Positions 20,330 through 31,537 of a stretch of DNA of 64,000 nucleotides are shown piece by piece; the stretch's first letter is position 1; each line of letters opens with the position of its first letter. The position numbers and the translations under genes were made by a program. The notes under the pieces were generated by a model. That model was not told where the DNA came from. It did not search any database and saw only the letters and a list, made by a program, of their open reading frames with translations. Origin of the DNA: Serratia sp. PL17 (GTDB lineage Bacteria > Pseudomonadota > Gammaproteobacteria > Enterobacterales > Enterobacteriaceae); the NCBI RefSeq assembly GCF_017832355.1, contig NZ_JAFIBY010000002.1, positions 434,001-498,000 of the forward strand, read 5' to 3'.

Positions 20330-22693
20330 TCAAAATGCACGCTGATAAGGCAGAATGCCGGAACGCAACATTTCCGCGGAGCCCAGACTGTGATCGCTGC
20401 TCAGGCCACGCAGTTCGACGTTGAATGAAACTTTGTTGTCATAAACGCTGGTATTGTTACTGTTATTCCAGTCGGTGATCTTGCGCTCATAGCCCAAGGT
20501 TACCGCCCAACAGCAGGTGTTGTACTTCACGCCGAGCAGCTGATCGGCTGATTGTTTTGCACGGGTGTCGTAGTAATAAGCCCCTACAACGGCCCAGCGA
20601 TCGGCAATCGGCCAACTGCCGGTCACGCCCACTTGCGAAATACCGTCCTGATAAGCCGGAACCTGCGTGGTATTCAATGCCGTCTCAATATACTCCGGCG
20701 TAGCGTAACGGTAGTTCAACTGCAGTACGCGTTCAGAATCCTGACGGTATTCCAGTACGCCATTACCCAATGAGATGCTACTGAGACGCGTGTCGTACTG
20801 CAGACCGCCACGGAGACCCCAACGATCGTCAATCTTCCAATAGCTATCGCCAGCCCAAGCCAGGCTGCCGGTATTGTCATTGTTGTCGTAACGCGTAGTC
20901 TGGTCACCGGTACGGGAACGGCTGAAGTAGTAGATTTGACCAACGGAAACATTAAAACGTTCAACCAGCGCGTCATCATAAATACGCGAGGTCAAACCGG
21001 TTGAAACACGGTTTTGTGACGCGATGCGATCCAGGCCACTGTAGGTGCGGTCACGGAATAGGCCTGAGTAGTCGGTTTGCAGCAACGTGGTGTCGTAGGT
21101 GTAGATGTTGCTTTGGTCACGATACGGCACATACAAATACTGTACGCGCGGTTCGAGGGTTTGCGTATAGCCCTCAGACCAGTTCATTGGGCGATCGAAT
21201 ACCATCTTGCCGTCGACTTTGAACTGCGGCAGCACGCGGTTGACCGAGTCTTCCAGGCCTGGGGCGTTGTTGCCAGTGCGGTTCTTGTAGTTGGTGGCAA
21301 AACCGTCAGGAATATCCTGCTGATAGTGGGTTGCCAGCAGTTTGGCCTCGGTGTTCAGGCTGCCCCAACCGTTGGTCAGCGGCAGGCTTAGCGTCGGTTC
21401 CATATGCAGACGGGTCGCGTCAGGGCTGTATGGGTTAACGCTAATGAACTTGGCTGCCTGGCCGTAAATGTGGAAATCGAACGGCCCGATATCGTCTTTG
21501 TAGTAGTTCAGGTCCAGCTGTGGCTGAACTTTATAAGAGTCCGATTGGCTGCGGTCGGTATCGTCGTAGATCTGGAACTGTTTGGAGCTTAAGGTGGCGT
21601 CCCAGTTATCAATGGCGTAGCCGACGCTGAATTTCTGCGTCGCGTAACCGTCGGTGGTGGAACCGTATTTAGAGTCCAAATCGGTAAAGTATTTGGAGTC
21701 GCTGACCTTGGTGTAGTCGACGTTGAAACGCCACACCTGGTCCATCACGCCATTGTGGTTCCAGTAGAACAACCAACGCTTGCTGTCGTCAGGGTTGTCC
21801 TTGCTGTATTCCTTGTCGTTCGGCAACCAGTCGAATTCCATCAGGCCCAAACCAGGCTGCACCAGATAACGGAATTCGTTCTGCAACTGCAGACCACGCC
21901 GGGACATATAGTGCGGTGTGATGGTGGCGTCGAAGTTCGGCGCAATGTTCCAGTAATACGGCAGCAAGAACTCAAAACCATTGCTGCTGCCATATTTTGC
22001 ATTCGGGATCAGGAAACCGGAGCGACGTTTATCACCCACCGGCAATTGCAGGTAAGGGCTGTAGAATACGGGCACGCCGCCAATTTTGAAGCGCGCGTTC
22101 CAGATTTCTGCGACCTGCTCTTCGCGGTCGTGGATCACTTCGGATCCGACGACGCTCCAGCTATCGTCGCCAGGCAAGCAGGACGTAAAGGTGCCGTTTT
22201 CCAGAATGGTGTAGCGGTTGGCGCCGCGCATCTTCATCTTGTCGGCGTCGCCACGGCCCTGACGGCCTACCATCTGGTAGTCGCCTTCATAGACGTCGGT
22301 GTCTTTATTGTTCAGGTTAGACCAGGCTTTCGGACCTTTCAGTTTGATCTGATTGTCGCTGTAGTGCACGTCACCGGTCGCCGTTACGGTGCGTACCGGC
22401 TCGGTTTGTCCTGGGTTTTGCGTCTGGTTCAGCTCAACCTGTTTGGCAGTCAGGGTACTGTTGCCTTGCTCAATGTTCACGTTACCGGTGAACAGCGCGC
22501 TTTTTGGATAATCGGCGCGGGAGTCATCGGCGTGAATAGTGACGGGTTGGCTGTTCGGATCGCCGCTGACCAGCGGTTTGTCATAAACAGGTACGCCGAG
22601 CATGCATTGCTCAGCCAGGTCAGCCAGCGCGTGCTGACTGTAGAGTGCCGTCCAAATCAGTGTGGCCAGCAGTGTTGGGAAACTTTTTTTCAT
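20330..22693 (-). CDS. lptD: LPS-assembly outer-membrane protein LptD
   Basis: LptD with the lipoprotein LptE inserts lipopolysaccharide into the outer leaflet. The 787-aa protein (E. coli 784) has a signal peptide ending in HALA, a periplasmic beta-jellyroll domain to about residue 200, and a C-terminal 26-strand barrel. The four cysteines for its two inter-domain disulfides are visible: one in LAEQCMLG just after the signal, one in FTSCLPGDD and the pair in YNTCCWAV. In E. coli it is sigma-E dependent and heads the surA-pdxA operon. It is divergent from djlA. Confidence 0.98.
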   Translation of the reverse strand: MKKSFPTLLATLIWTALYSQHALADLAEQCMLGVPVYDKPLVSGDPNSQPVTIHADDSRADYPKSALFTGNVNIEQGNSTLTAKQVELNQTQNPGQTEPVRTVTATGDVHYSDNQIKLKGPKAWSNLNNKDTDVYEGDYQMVGRQGRGDADKMKMRGANRYTILENGTFTSCLPGDDSWSVVGSEVIHDREEQVAEIWNARFKIGGVPVFYSPYLQLPVGDKRRSGFLIPNAKYGSSNGFEFLLPYYWNIAPNFDATITPHYMSRRGLQLQNEFRYLVQPGLGLMEFDWLPNDKEYSKDNPDDSKRWLFYWNHNGVMDQVWRFNVDYTKVSDSKYFTDLDSKYGSTTDGYATQKFSVGYAIDNWDATLSSKQFQIYDDTDRSQSDSYKVQPQLDLNYYKDDIGPFDFHIYGQAAKFISVNPYSPDATRLHMEPTLSLPLTNGWGSLNTEAKLLATHYQQDIPDGFATNYKNRTGNNAPGLEDSVNRVLPQFKVDGKMVFDRPMNWSEGYTQTLEPRVQYLYVPYRDQSNIYTYDTTLLQTDYSGLFRDRTYSGLDRIASQNRVSTGLTSRIYDDALVERFNVSVGQIYYFSRSRTGDQTTRYDNNDNTGSLAWAGDSYWKIDDRWGLRGGLQYDTRLSSISLGNGVLEYRQDSERVLQLNYRYATPEYIETALNTTQVPAYQDGISQVGVTGSWPIADRWAVVGAYYYDTRAKQSADQLLGVKYNTCCWAVTLGYERKITDWNNSNNTSVYDNKVSFNVELRGLSSDHSLGSAEMLRSGILPYQRAF

Positions 22694-22921
22694 ACGCGGT
22701 TTTGGTGTTCCGTCATCAGAGGCGTCATGTCCGGCAAACGGTCAGAGACTATATCACTCATCTGCGTTGCGCTAGTGTTAAATCCGGCCGTTTACTTGCG
22801 TCGTCGATAGGCGCAAAGATAAATGACAGGTATGATAATCGAAATCCTGGGAAAAATCGCCTTAACCCTTACCTAAGACGGAAGGGAGCAGTCGGCTTTC
22901 GGCATGATAATTGAGGAGTAT

Positions 22922-23743
22922 ATGCAGTATTGGGGAAAACTGCTCGGGGTCATCGTGGCCATTTGGGCTGGCGCGGGATTCTGGGGTGTAGTTTTGGGGC
23001 TGATTGTCGGTCATATGATTGACACTGCGCGCAGCAACAAGCGCAGCCGGGGTTTTTTCGCCGACCAGCAAACGCGGCAAACGCTGTTTTTCCGCACCAC
23101 TTTTCAGGTGATGGGTCACCTGACCAAATCAAAAGGACGTGTTACCGAGGCGGATATCCAGATCGCCAGCCTGTTTATGGATCGCCTGCAACTGCACGGG
23201 GAAGCCCGTACCGCGGCACAGCAGGCATTTCGTGAAGGTAAACAGAGCCAGTTCCCACTGAGAGAAACGCTGCAGCAGTTCCGCAGCATCTGTTTTGGCC
23301 GTTTTGACCTGATTCGGATGTTTCTGGAAATTCAAATTCAGGCGGCGTTTGCCGATGGTTCGCTGCATCCAAACGAGCGCCAGGTGCTGTACGTCATCGC
23401 TGAAGAATTGGGCATTTCGCGTGCGCAGTTTGATCAGTTCCTCAGCATGATGGAGGGCGGGCGCCAATTTGGCGGCGGTCAGCAAGGCGGGCATTCGCAG
23501 GGCGGCTACCAGCAGGCGCAGCGTGGGCCTACTTTGGATGACGCCTGTAAAGTGCTGGGTGTCAGCAGCAGCGACGATGCGACCACCATTAAACGTGCTT
23601 ACCGCAAGCTGATGAGCGAGCACCATCCAGACAAGCTGGTGGCGAAAGGTTTACCGCCACAAATGATGGAAATGGCCAAGCAAAAGGCGCAGGAAATTCA
23701 GGCGGCCTACGACCTGATCAAGCGTGAGAAAGGCTTCAAATAA
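22922..23743 (+). CDS. djlA: membrane-anchored DnaJ-like co-chaperone DjlA
   Basis: DjlA is a type III J-protein that stimulates DnaK and, when overexpressed, turns on the Rcs capsule system. I start at ATG 22922 (MQYWGKLLG), preceded by GAGGAGT; it gives 273 aa and matches E. coli. A single N-terminal membrane helix with a GxxxG-rich dimerisation face (about 6-32) is followed by a TerB-like domain, a Gly/Gln-rich linker [12 protein letters not shown], and a C-terminal J domain with the HPD motif in SEHHPDKL. It converges on rluA across two tandem ERIC elements. Confidence 0.97.
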   Translation: MQYWGKLLGVIVAIWAGAGFWGVVLGLIVGHMIDTARSNKRSRGFFADQQTRQTLFFRTTFQVMGHLTKSKGRVTEADIQIASLFMDRLQLHGEARTAAQQAFREGKQSQFPLRETLQQFRSICFGRFDLIRMFLEIQIQAAFADGSLHPNERQVLYVIAEELGISRAQFDQFLSMMEGGRQFGGGQQGGHSQGGYQQAQRGPTLDDACKVLGVSSSDDATTIKRAYRKLMSEHHPDKLVAKGLPPQMMEMAKQKAQEIQAAYDLIKREKGFK

Positions 23744-23744
23744 C

Positions 23745-23871
23745 GATACCCGTCATACTTGAAGCTGCCTCTTTGTTGGCTGCGCCTGCTCACCCCGGTC
23801 ACCTGGTTGACTAGGCTCCCGGGGATTTACAGGCTTGCCGCCTCGACGCAACTCCAATTATTTAGGGTATA
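23745..23871. repeat. ERIC element (first of a tandem pair)
   Basis: A full 127-bp ERIC running from GATACCCGTCATACTTGAAG to AATTATTTAGGGTATAG, with the central CACCCCGGTCACCTGG / CTAGGCTCCCGGGGAT inverted repeat. It begins two bases after the djlA stop. Confidence 0.92.
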
Positions 23872-23996
23872 GAATCGGTCATACTTGAAGCTGCCTCTTT
23901 GTTGGCTACGCCTGCTCACCCCGGTCACCTGGTTGACCAGGCTCCTGGGGTGAGCAAGGTTGCCGCTTTCCTGCAACTCGAATTATTAAGGGTATC
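23872..23996. repeat. ERIC element (second of a tandem pair)
   Basis: A second copy in the same orientation starts at GAATCGGTCATACTTGAAG and ends AATTATTAAGGGTATC. Its first 70 bases differ from copy one at few positions, while the right half differs more (GGGGTGAGCAAGGTTGCCGC). Confidence 0.9.
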
Positions 23997-24010
23997 GCTG
24001 TCCGATGGGG

Positions 24011-24661
24011 TTAGAAATCCGGTTCAACGCGGAAATGCATCGGCGTCTGGAAAGCAGGGTGGGTAATGCGCAGCTCTTGCGCATGCAACTGTAAACGTGG
24101 CGCCATGGCCTTGGCTTCTGGTGTGGCATAAAAACCGTCACCGAGGATCGGGTGGCCCAATGCCAGCATATGAACGCGCAACTGGTGTGAGCGACCGGTG
24201 ATCGGCATGAGTTTTACGCGTGTGCTTCCATCGGCATCTCGTGACAGCACAAGATACTCCGTTTGCGCTGCTTTACCCGTCTCGAAACACACTTTCTGCA
24301 ACGGCCGATTAGGCCAGTCGCAAATCAGCGGCAAATCCACCAGACCTTCATCGTGCTCCAGATGACCCCAGACCCGTGCGATATAGGACTTTTTCGGCTC
24401 GCGCTCGCGGAACTGGCGTTTTAGCTCACGTTCAGCGGCTTTATTTAACGCCACCACAATCACGCCACTGGTTGCCATATCCAGACGATGCACCGACTCG
24501 GCGGCCGGAAAGTCTGCCTGAATGCGTGTCATCAGACTGTCTTTGTTTTCCGGCGCACGGCCGGGTACCGACAGCAGACCGCTCGGCTTGTTGACCACGA
24601 TAATGTGCTCATCCTGATACAGGATATGCATCGGGCCCTGTGGGGGATTGTAGGGTTCCAT
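24011..24661 (-). CDS. rluA: dual-specificity pseudouridine synthase RluA (23S rRNA U746, tRNA U32)
   Basis: RluA converts U746 of 23S rRNA and U32 of several tRNAs to pseudouridine. The 216-aa protein (E. coli 219) has the catalytic aspartate in HRLDMATSG (about residue 62) and the family blocks VVNKPSGLLSVPGR and PITGRSHQLRVHM. I start at ATG 24661 (MEPYNPPQG), matching E. coli; an upstream start at 24685 adds eight unsupported residues. It follows rapA by 57 bp on the same strand, as in E. coli. Confidence 0.96.
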   Translation of the reverse strand: MEPYNPPQGPMHILYQDEHIIVVNKPSGLLSVPGRAPENKDSLMTRIQADFPAAESVHRLDMATSGVIVVALNKAAERELKRQFREREPKKSYIARVWGHLEHDEGLVDLPLICDWPNRPLQKVCFETGKAAQTEYLVLSRDADGSTRVKLMPITGRSHQLRVHMLALGHPILGDGFYATPEAKAMAPRLQLHAQELRITHPAFQTPMHFRVEPDF

Positions 24662-24718
24662 CTTGTTGGCTCCGCTGAAAGTCACAATAGGGGAACCGCA
24701 GCTCCCCCTTGCGCCAGG

Positions 24719-27625
24719 TTACTGGTGAGTGACAACCACCAGACGGATCGCGTCCAGACGCCATCCCGCTTCATTCAGGTTAACCAACACCTGCTTACGG
24801 TTGAACTCCAGCGCTTCGACTTCGTCATCACGGATGTTCGGGTTGACGGCCTTCAGGGCTTCCAGACGTGCCAGCTCGGTGCTTAGCTTGTCATCCGCTT
24901 CCTGTTTTGCTTGCTCGATCAAGGCACGGGCCTGTTCTTCAACCAGGCTTTCTGCCTGTTGCAGCATGGCATGCACATCTTGCTGCACGGCATTGACCAG
25001 CTTGCTGGAGGTGTGACGGTTAACGGCGTTCAATTGGCGGTTGAAGCTTTCGAATTCAACCTGCGCCGCCAGATTGGTACCTTTGCGGTCCATCAACATA
25101 CGGATTGGCGTCGGTGGCAGGAAGCGGGTCAGTTGCAGGTGCTTCGGCGCTTGCGCCTCAACCACGTACACCAGCTCAACCAACAAGGTGCCGACAGGCA
25201 GCGCCTTGTTTTTCAGCAGAGAAACGGCACAGCTACCGGTATCGCCAGACAGGATCAGATCCAGGCCGTTGCGGATAATCGGGTGTTCCCAACTGACGAA
25301 CTGGGCATCTTCACGTGAAAGCGCTTGCTCACGATCGAAGGTGACGGTGCAGCCATCCTGTGGCAAGCCCGGGAAGTCAGGTACCAGCATATGATCGGAC
25401 GGTGTCAGGACGATCAGGTTATCGCTGCGGTCGTCCTGGTTGATACCGACGATGTCGAACAGGTTAAGCGCAAAGCCCACCAGGTTGACGTCGTTGTCCT
25501 GATTGGCAATGGCTTCAGCCAACGCCTGCGCTTTCTCGCCGCCATTGGAGTGCATTTCCAGCAGGCGATCGCGGCCCTGCTCCAGTTGCACCTTCAGTTG
25601 GTCGTGCTGCTGACGGCAGGTGTGAATGAATTCATCCAGGCCTTCCTGCTCGGTGGGGGACGCCAGGAAACCGATCAGTTGCTCATAACCACTGTCATAA
25701 ATGGTACGGCCGGTTGGGCAGGTATGTTCGAAGGCATCGAGCCCTTCGTGGAACCAACGGCCCAGTACCGCCTGAGCGGTGTTTTCCAGGTATGGCACCA
25801 TGATTTGAATGTCATGCATCTGGCCGATACGGTCCAGACGGCCAATACGTTGTTCCAGCAGGTCCGGGTTAAACGGCAGATCGAACATCACCAGGTGGCT
25901 GGCGAACTGGAAGTTACGGCCTTCAGAGCCGATTTCCGAGCACAGCAGCACTTGGGCACCGTCTTCCTCTGAGGCGAAGTAAGCGGCGGCGCGATCGCGT
26001 TCGATAATCGACAAGCCTTCATGGAACACGGCGGCGCGGATAGCTTCTCGCTCACGCAACACCTGTTCCAATTGCAGTGCAGTGGCGGCCTTGGCGCAGA
26101 TCACCAGGACTTTTTCGTTGCGGTTGCTTACCAGGTAATTCAGTAACCATTCAACACGCGGATCGAAGTTCCACCAGGTGGCGTTTTCGCCTTCAAATTC
26201 CTGATAGATTTGCTCTGGATAGAGCATGTCGCGTGCACGTGCCTCAACGGTTTTCTTTGCACCCATGATGCCAGACACTTTAATGGCGGTCTGGTACTGA
26301 GTTGGCAGCGGCAGCTTGATCTGATGCAGATTACGGTGCGGGAAGCCTTTGACCCCATTACGGGTGTTACGGAACAGCACGCGGCTGGTGCCGTGGCGGT
26401 CCATCAGCATGGTAACCAGCTCCTGACGCGCCTGCTCGCTGTTTTCACTGTCGCTGTTGGCGGCTTTTAACAGCGGTTCAATGTCTTGTTCGTCGATCAG
26501 CTCGCCGAGCAGGTTCAGCTTGTCATCCGCCAGGCGCTCACCACTGAGCAGCAAGGTGACAGCATCCGCCACCGGGCGGTATTTCTGCTGTTCTGCGACG
26601 AATTCGTGGTAGTCGTGGAAACGGTTCGGATCCAACAGGCGTAAACGCGCAAAGTGGCTCTGTTGGCCAAGCTGTTCTGGGGTTGCGGTCAGCAGCAGTA
26701 CGCCGGGGATATGCTCGGCCAGCTGTTCAATCACTTGGTATTCGCGGCTTGGTGCGTCTTCGCTCCAGGCCAGGTGGTGTGCTTCATCGACGACCAGCAG
26801 ATCCCATTGGGCATCGGCCAGTTCTTCCAGGCGCTGCTTATTACGGCGCACGAAGTCCAGCGAGCAGATGACCAACTGTTCGGTTTCAAACGGGTTGCTG
26901 CTGTCGAGTTTGGCCTCTGAGTAACGGCTGTCGTCGAATAGTGAGAAATAGAGGTTGAAGCGGCGCATCATTTCGACCAGCCACTGGTGCTGCAACGTTT
27001 CTGGTACCACGATCAATACGCGCTCGGCACGGCCTGCCAGCAGTTGCTGGTGGATGATCATACCGGCTTCAATGGTTTTACCCAGCCCCACTTCATCTGC
27101 TAACAGAACGCGTGGGGCATGGCGCTGGCCGACTTCATAGGCAATATGCAACTGGTGAGGGATCAGGCTGGCTCGCATGCCGCGCAGACCGGCAAACGGC
27201 AGACGATACTGTTCGCTCTGGTATTTACGGGCGCGGAAACGCAGCGCGAAGCGATCCATACGGTCGATCTGGCCGGCAAACAGGCGGTCTTGCGGCTTGC
27301 TGAAGGTCAGCTTACTGTCCAGCAGCACTTCACGCATTGCCACACCGCTTTCCTGGGTGTCCAGGCGGGTGCCAATATAGGTCAGCAGGCCGTTATCCTC
27401 TTTGACCTCTTCCACCTGCAGCTCCCAGCCTTCGTGGTTGCTGATGGTGTCGCCTGGGTTGAACATCACGCGGGTGATTGGCGAGTCATTTCTGGCATAG
27501 AGGCGGTTTTCGCCGGTTGCGGGGAAAAGCAGGGTAATCATGCGCGCATCCAGCGCCACGACAGTACCCAATCCTAATTCGCTTTCCGTGTCGCTGATCC
27601 AGCGTTGACCAAGTGTAAAAGGCAT
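24719..27625 (-). CDS. rapA: RNA polymerase-associated ATPase RapA (HepA)
   Basis: RapA is a Swi2/Snf2-type ATPase that binds core RNA polymerase and recycles it after termination. It is 968 aa, the E. coli length. Tudor-like N-terminal domains (about 1-110) precede the helicase core with Walker [14 protein letters not shown], Walker [22 protein letters not shown] and the C-terminal motif [11 protein letters not shown]. It is followed by rluA and preceded by a 269-bp gap after polB that should carry its promoter. Confidence 0.98.
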   Translation of the reverse strand: MPFTLGQRWISDTESELGLGTVVALDARMITLLFPATGENRLYARNDSPITRVMFNPGDTISNHEGWELQVEEVKEDNGLLTYIGTRLDTQESGVAMREVLLDSKLTFSKPQDRLFAGQIDRMDRFALRFRARKYQSEQYRLPFAGLRGMRASLIPHQLHIAYEVGQRHAPRVLLADEVGLGKTIEAGMIIHQQLLAGRAERVLIVVPETLQHQWLVEMMRRFNLYFSLFDDSRYSEAKLDSSNPFETEQLVICSLDFVRRNKQRLEELADAQWDLLVVDEAHHLAWSEDAPSREYQVIEQLAEHIPGVLLLTATPEQLGQQSHFARLRLLDPNRFHDYHEFVAEQQKYRPVADAVTLLLSGERLADDKLNLLGELIDEQDIEPLLKAANSDSENSEQARQELVTMLMDRHGTSRVLFRNTRNGVKGFPHRNLHQIKLPLPTQYQTAIKVSGIMGAKKTVEARARDMLYPEQIYQEFEGENATWWNFDPRVEWLLNYLVSNRNEKVLVICAKAATALQLEQVLREREAIRAAVFHEGLSIIERDRAAAYFASEEDGAQVLLCSEIGSEGRNFQFASHLVMFDLPFNPDLLEQRIGRLDRIGQMHDIQIMVPYLENTAQAVLGRWFHEGLDAFEHTCPTGRTIYDSGYEQLIGFLASPTEQEGLDEFIHTCRQQHDQLKVQLEQGRDRLLEMHSNGGEKAQALAEAIANQDNDVNLVGFALNLFDIVGINQDDRSDNLIVLTPSDHMLVPDFPGLPQDGCTVTFDREQALSREDAQFVSWEHPIIRNGLDLILSGDTGSCAVSLLKNKALPVGTLLVELVYVVEAQAPKHLQLTRFLPPTPIRMLMDRKGTNLAAQVEFESFNRQLNAVNRHTSSKLVNAVQQDVHAMLQQAESLVEEQARALIEQAKQEADDKLSTELARLEALKAVNPNIRDDEVEALEFNRKQVLVNLNEAGWRLDAIRLVVVTHQ

Positions 27626-27872
27626 ATATTGTCGGCTCGATTCTTTTTAAGTAAGTCTTGTTACCGGGTTTAGAACACCGCGGTACCCGTATCAAACGTC
27701 TGCTAATCCCGATTTATTTTTATATGGCGGGCAATAGCTATTCATCCCATGCATACATCGTTAGACGGCATGGGTGAAGTGTGGTCCAGAATTTGGGAAG
27801 GGCGCTATGGTAATGGAAGGCGACGCGTTCGTCACCTGCAAAACCTGATGATTTTTCTTAACCCTTCGCCAA

Positions 27873-27889
27873 AGCCCGCGGGACGGGCT
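27873..27889 (-). terminator. hairpin after polB
   Basis: AGCCCG / CGGGCT with a five-base loop begins six bases after the polB stop on the minus strand and is followed by TTT. It is short but well placed. Confidence 0.5.
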
Positions 27890-27894
27890 GAATG

Positions 27895-30258
27895 TCAAAA
27901 CAACCCCATTTGCCCGGTCACCAGCGTGGTAAAATCGTCGTGCAAGAATGGGAGTATAGCGTCTGCCACGGGTTGTAACTGGCGCTCCAGATAATGGGGG
28001 TAATCAATTGCCGATTGCTGGGTCTCCAGCGGCTCTGGCCCGGCAACGGTCATGACATAGCTGATCCAGCCGCCATTCTGGTATTGAAGCGGCCGGCCCT
28101 GCTGACGATTATAGTCGTCGGCGATGCGTGCAGCTCGGACATGTGGCGGTACGTTGCGCTGATATTCGTCCAGTCTCCTGCGCAGGCGCTTGCGGTAAAC
28201 GAGCCGGTCGTCGAAATCGCCGTTCAGTGTTTGGCTCACGTATTCCCGCACAAAATCCTGATACGGCTGCCGTTTAAAAATGCGTTGGTAGAGCAGTTGC
28301 TGGAACTGCTGCGCAAGCGGTGTCCAGTCGGTGCGCACGGTTTCAAGGCCTTTGTAAACCATCTCTTCACGGCCATCAGCGCTTGCGATCAGCCCAGCAT
28401 AGCGTTTTTTACTGCCCTGTTCGGCACCACGAATGGTCGGCATCAGGAAGCGCGAGTAATGGGTTTCGAACTCCAGCTCCAAGGCATTATCCAGCCCATA
28501 CTGCGCCTGTAAATGTTGCTGCCACCATTGGTTTACGTGCTCAACCAGCGTCTTGCCGATTTGGGCGGCCTGCTGCTCGTTATGGGGTTGCTTGAGCCAA
28601 ACGAAGGTGGAATCAGTATCGCCGTAGATGACCTGATACCCCTGTGCTTCGATCAGTTCACGCGTTTGGCGCATGATCTCGTGGCCACGCAGGGTGATCG
28701 ACGAGGCCAGGCGGGGATCGAAAAAGCGGCAACCGCTCGATCCCAATACGCCATACAGCGCATTCATGATGATCTTCAATGCCTGGGATAACGCTTTGTT
28801 CTGCTGACGTTTTGCCGTTTCACGCCCCTGCCAGATCTGCTCGACGATCGCCGGCAGGCAGTGTTTGCTACGTGAGAAGCGCGCGTTGCGGAAACCGGGC
28901 ACTGAATCGACATCGCTCGGGTGTTGCATGCCTTCCACTAGCCCGACCGGATCGATCAGAAAGGTGCGGATGATCGACGGATACAGACTTTTGTAATCCA
29001 GCACCAGCACTGAATCATACAGGCCGGGTTGTGAATCCATCACAAAACCGCCGGGGCTGTGTTCTTCTGGCTGTTCGCCGAGGTTGGGGGCGATAAAACC
29101 TAGCCGGTGCATGCGTGGCATATACAGATTGCTGAAGGCCGCGACCGAACCGCCACTGCGATCGGCCGCTAACCCGGTGACCGTGGCGCGCTCCAGCAGA
29201 AAGGTCAGCAACTCGGTTTTGGCAAAAATCCGCGTCACGAGCTCACAATCTTTTAAGTTGTAGCGTGCCAGTGCCGGTTTATCTTCGGCGAAGCGTCGGT
29301 CGATTTCGGCCATCCGCTGATAAGGGTTGTCGATCGACTTGCCTTCCCCCAGCAGTGTCTGGGACACGTGCTCGAGACTAAAAGAAGGGAAGTTCCAGGT
29401 GGCAGATTTCAACGCTTCGATGCCATCGATAATCAATCGACCGGCGGCGGAGGCGAAAAAGTGATTTTGTTTGAAACCGTGCTCACGCCACTCGAGCGGG
29501 TTACCCCCACGGCCTAACCGTAATGGGATCTGGTAGCGCTCGGCGTGTTTTTGCAGTACGCGTAGATCAAACTGCACCAGATTCCAGCCAATGATGGCGT
29601 CGGGGTCGTGCTGTTCCAGCCACTGGTTCAGGCGTTCTAACATCTGCGGGCGGCTTACGCAGTACTCCAGAGCAAAATCCAGCGTCTCATTGCCACCGTT
29701 GGCTGGCCCAAGCATGTAGACCTGGCGTTGTCCGCAACCTTCCAGTGCAATAGAGTACAGCTCACCGTGAGCGGTGGTTTCAATGTCCAGCGAGACCAGC
29801 TTCAGTACAGGGCGGTATTCTGGTGCGGGTTTCATTTTACTGTTGAGCAGGGGGCCACTGCCATTCGGTTGGCCACTGAACCACACCGGCGCGGTGATAA
29901 AGCGTTCCATCAGGTAGCGTTCCGGCGGGCGAATATCGGCTTCGTAGACATTGACGCCGCCGTCTTTCAGCAGCCTTTCCAGTTTGATCAACTGACGGTG
30001 TTGGCGGCAGTACAGTCCCAGTATCGGGCGGTGATGAAAATCAGTCAGCGGTAAGGGTTTTAGCTCCCATTGCCGCTCTTCGCGCAGCAACAGCTCAGCA
30101 CGTTGGCGCTGTTCGACAGGAATGAAGGCGACGGAGGTCTGCGGCGACAGGCGAATTTGCTGTGGTCCATTGTCGGTCGCCAGCCAAAACTCCACCTCGG
30201 TGCCAGCCGGCGTATCACGCCAGTGGCGGGTGAGCAGGAAACCCTGTTGGAGTGACAT
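27895..30258 (-). CDS. polB: DNA polymerase II
   Basis: Pol II is the SOS-induced family B polymerase used in replication restart and lesion bypass. The 787-aa product (E. coli 783) shows the 3'-5' exonuclease motif SLDIETTA (about residue 155) and [10 protein letters not shown], and polymerase motifs [11 protein letters not shown] and [10 protein letters not shown] (about 545). I start at ATG 30258; an adjacent GTG would add one residue. The C-terminal QMGLF-type tail is the beta-clamp-binding peptide of the family. A degenerate LexA box lies 52 bp upstream. Confidence 0.97.
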   Translation of the reverse strand: MSLQQGFLLTRHWRDTPAGTEVEFWLATDNGPQQIRLSPQTSVAFIPVEQRQRAELLLREERQWELKPLPLTDFHHRPILGLYCRQHRQLIKLERLLKDGGVNVYEADIRPPERYLMERFITAPVWFSGQPNGSGPLLNSKMKPAPEYRPVLKLVSLDIETTAHGELYSIALEGCGQRQVYMLGPANGGNETLDFALEYCVSRPQMLERLNQWLEQHDPDAIIGWNLVQFDLRVLQKHAERYQIPLRLGRGGNPLEWREHGFKQNHFFASAAGRLIIDGIEALKSATWNFPSFSLEHVSQTLLGEGKSIDNPYQRMAEIDRRFAEDKPALARYNLKDCELVTRIFAKTELLTFLLERATVTGLAADRSGGSVAAFSNLYMPRMHRLGFIAPNLGEQPEEHSPGGFVMDSQPGLYDSVLVLDYKSLYPSIIRTFLIDPVGLVEGMQHPSDVDSVPGFRNARFSRSKHCLPAIVEQIWQGRETAKRQQNKALSQALKIIMNALYGVLGSSGCRFFDPRLASSITLRGHEIMRQTRELIEAQGYQVIYGDTDSTFVWLKQPHNEQQAAQIGKTLVEHVNQWWQQHLQAQYGLDNALELEFETHYSRFLMPTIRGAEQGSKKRYAGLIASADGREEMVYKGLETVRTDWTPLAQQFQQLLYQRIFKRQPYQDFVREYVSQTLNGDFDDRLVYRKRLRRRLDEYQRNVPPHVRAARIADDYNRQQGRPLQYQNGGWISYVMTVAGPEPLETQQSAIDYPHYLERQLQPVADAILPFLHDDFTTLVTGQMGLF

Positions 30259-30309
30259 CACGCTGTTCCTGAGAGGCTAAGCTAAAGGGAGAAGGACATA
30301 AATTACAGT

Positions 30310-30325
30310 ATGGGTTTTTATACAG
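30310..30325 (-). promoter_or_regulatory. degenerate LexA box before polB
   Basis: On the minus strand CTG-TATAAAAACC-CAT fits the LexA consensus CTG-N10-CAG except for the last base, and closely resembles the E. coli polB operator (CTG-TATAAAACCA-CAG). SOS control is inferred and may be weaker than in E. coli. Confidence 0.55.
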
Positions 30326-30442
30326 TCATTGTCCATTGCCGTGCAGTCCTGCCAAAAAACCCTACAATTCACCGGTTGACTCGTTCCCGGCTGCACCTGA
30401 CAATCCCACGCCCACGCGCTTTGGATAACCAGCAGAGGTTTA

Positions 30443-31213
30443 ATGGAAGCCTATTTACAGCATTTAATTACCCAGTCTTTGGCTTTCACTCTGATGGTCG
30501 TCATGCTTGTCGCGTTTTTGGAGTCGTTGGCGTTGGTTGGGTTGTTGTTGCCCGGCACGGTGATGATGGCCAGTATCGGCGCCTTGATTGGCAGTGGTCA
30601 GGTTGACTTCTATTACGCATGGGCGGCGGGCATTGCCGGTTGCTTGCTGGGCGACTGGATCTCTTACTTTATCGGTCGTGCCTTCAAGGGGCCGTTGCAC
30701 CGGTGGTCATTCCTGAAAAAGAACAAGGCGATGCTCGACAAAACCGAGCATGCGCTACATCAGCACAGTATGGCGACCATTCTGATTGGCCGTTTTATTG
30801 GCCCGACGCGTCCACTGGTGCCGATGGTCGCCGGGATGCTGGATTTACCGCCGTACAAATTCGCATTGCCGAACATTATCGGCTGCATCACCTGGCCACC
30901 GGTCTATTTTTTCCCGGGTATTCTGGCCGGCGTGGCGATCGACATTCCTGCCAGCGCCAACAGTGCGTTATTCAAATGGTTGCTGTTTGCGGTGGTGATG
31001 CTGGTTTGGCTTGCCGTCTGGCTGAGCTGGCGTTGGTGGCGTGAAGGCAAGCGCAGCGCCGACCGCTTGAGCAACTGGCTGTCGCCGGTGCGACTGCGGA
31101 TGGCCTGCGTGCTGAGTTGGATCCTGGCGCTCGGCACCTTTTATTATCTGTCCCTGCAACCACTGATGCCGGTTTATCGGCACCTCTTGTGGAAGGTATT
31201 AGCAGGACAATAA
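30443..31213 (+). CDS. yabI: DedA-family membrane protein YabI
   Basis: A 256-aa inner-membrane protein of the DedA/VTT family, whose members act in membrane homeostasis and, in some cases, as undecaprenyl-phosphate flippases. Family features visible are FLESLALVGLLLPGTV with the conserved acidic residue, GDWISYFIGRAFKG, and GRFIGPTRPLVPMVAGM with the key arginines. Membrane segments are predicted near 10-60, 130-200 and 215-235. It is divergent from polB. In E. coli the ara genes separate yabI from polB; they are missing here. Confidence 0.94.
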   Translation: MEAYLQHLITQSLAFTLMVVMLVAFLESLALVGLLLPGTVMMASIGALIGSGQVDFYYAWAAGIAGCLLGDWISYFIGRAFKGPLHRWSFLKKNKAMLDKTEHALHQHSMATILIGRFIGPTRPLVPMVAGMLDLPPYKFALPNIIGCITWPPVYFFPGILAGVAIDIPASANSALFKWLLFAVVMLVWLAVWLSWRWWREGKRSADRLSNWLSPVRLRMACVLSWILALGTFYYLSLQPLMPVYRHLLWKVLAGQ

Positions 31214-31214
31214 C

Positions 31215-31235
31215 AAGGGGGCGTAACGCCCCTTT
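31215..31235. terminator. bidirectional terminator between yabI and ilvN
   Basis: AAGGGG(G)CG / CGCCCCTTT with a TAA loop lies between the convergent yabI and ilvN, starting two bases after the yabI stop. Confidence 0.8.
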
Positions 31236-31240
31236 GTACA

Positions 31241-31534
31241 TTACTGGAAGAATGCCTCTAACTGTTCGAACACCCGCACGTCCTCGCTGTGGCGTTTTAC
31301 TTGCAATACATCTTCGAGTTTCTCTACCTGACTTATCATCTGCATCAGTCGTTGATCGTCCGCCACCAATAGCCAGATGCGGCTCTGTTTACCGTCTTTC
31401 AGCGGCAGACACAGAATGCCTTCCACGTTAAAGGCGCGGCGGGCGAACAGACCGCACACATGCGACATCACGCCGGGATGGTTACGAACCGTCAGCTCCA
31501 GGATCACCTGCGGGTTATTGTATTGTTCTGACAT
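31241..31534 (-). CDS. ilvN: acetolactate synthase I small (regulatory) subunit
   Basis: IlvN is the valine-sensing subunit of acetohydroxyacid synthase I. The 97-aa protein (E. coli 96) is a single ACT domain: [30 protein letters not shown] covers the first beta-alpha unit and the valine site. It starts three bases after the ilvB stop. Its short length separates it from IlvH (163 aa), encoded at 52970 in this window. Confidence 0.97.
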   Translation of the reverse strand: MSEQYNNPQVILELTVRNHPGVMSHVCGLFARRAFNVEGILCLPLKDGKQSRIWLLVADDQRLMQMISQVEKLEDVLQVKRHSEDVRVFEQLEAFFQ

Positions 31535-31537
31535 GGC

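Noticed and set aside
21755-22810. 351-aa plus-strand frame opposite lptD
   Set aside because: Antisense to the clearly coding lptD; Val/Gln/Arg-rich composition typical of a mirror frame.
23745-23996. Two similar 125-bp blocks as a start of a CRISPR-like array
   Set aside because: Repeat unit is an ERIC element with no unique spacers; no cas genes in the window.
27749-27994. 81-aa plus-strand frame between rapA and polB
   Set aside because: It overlaps the end of polB and the polB hairpin; no ribosome-binding site.
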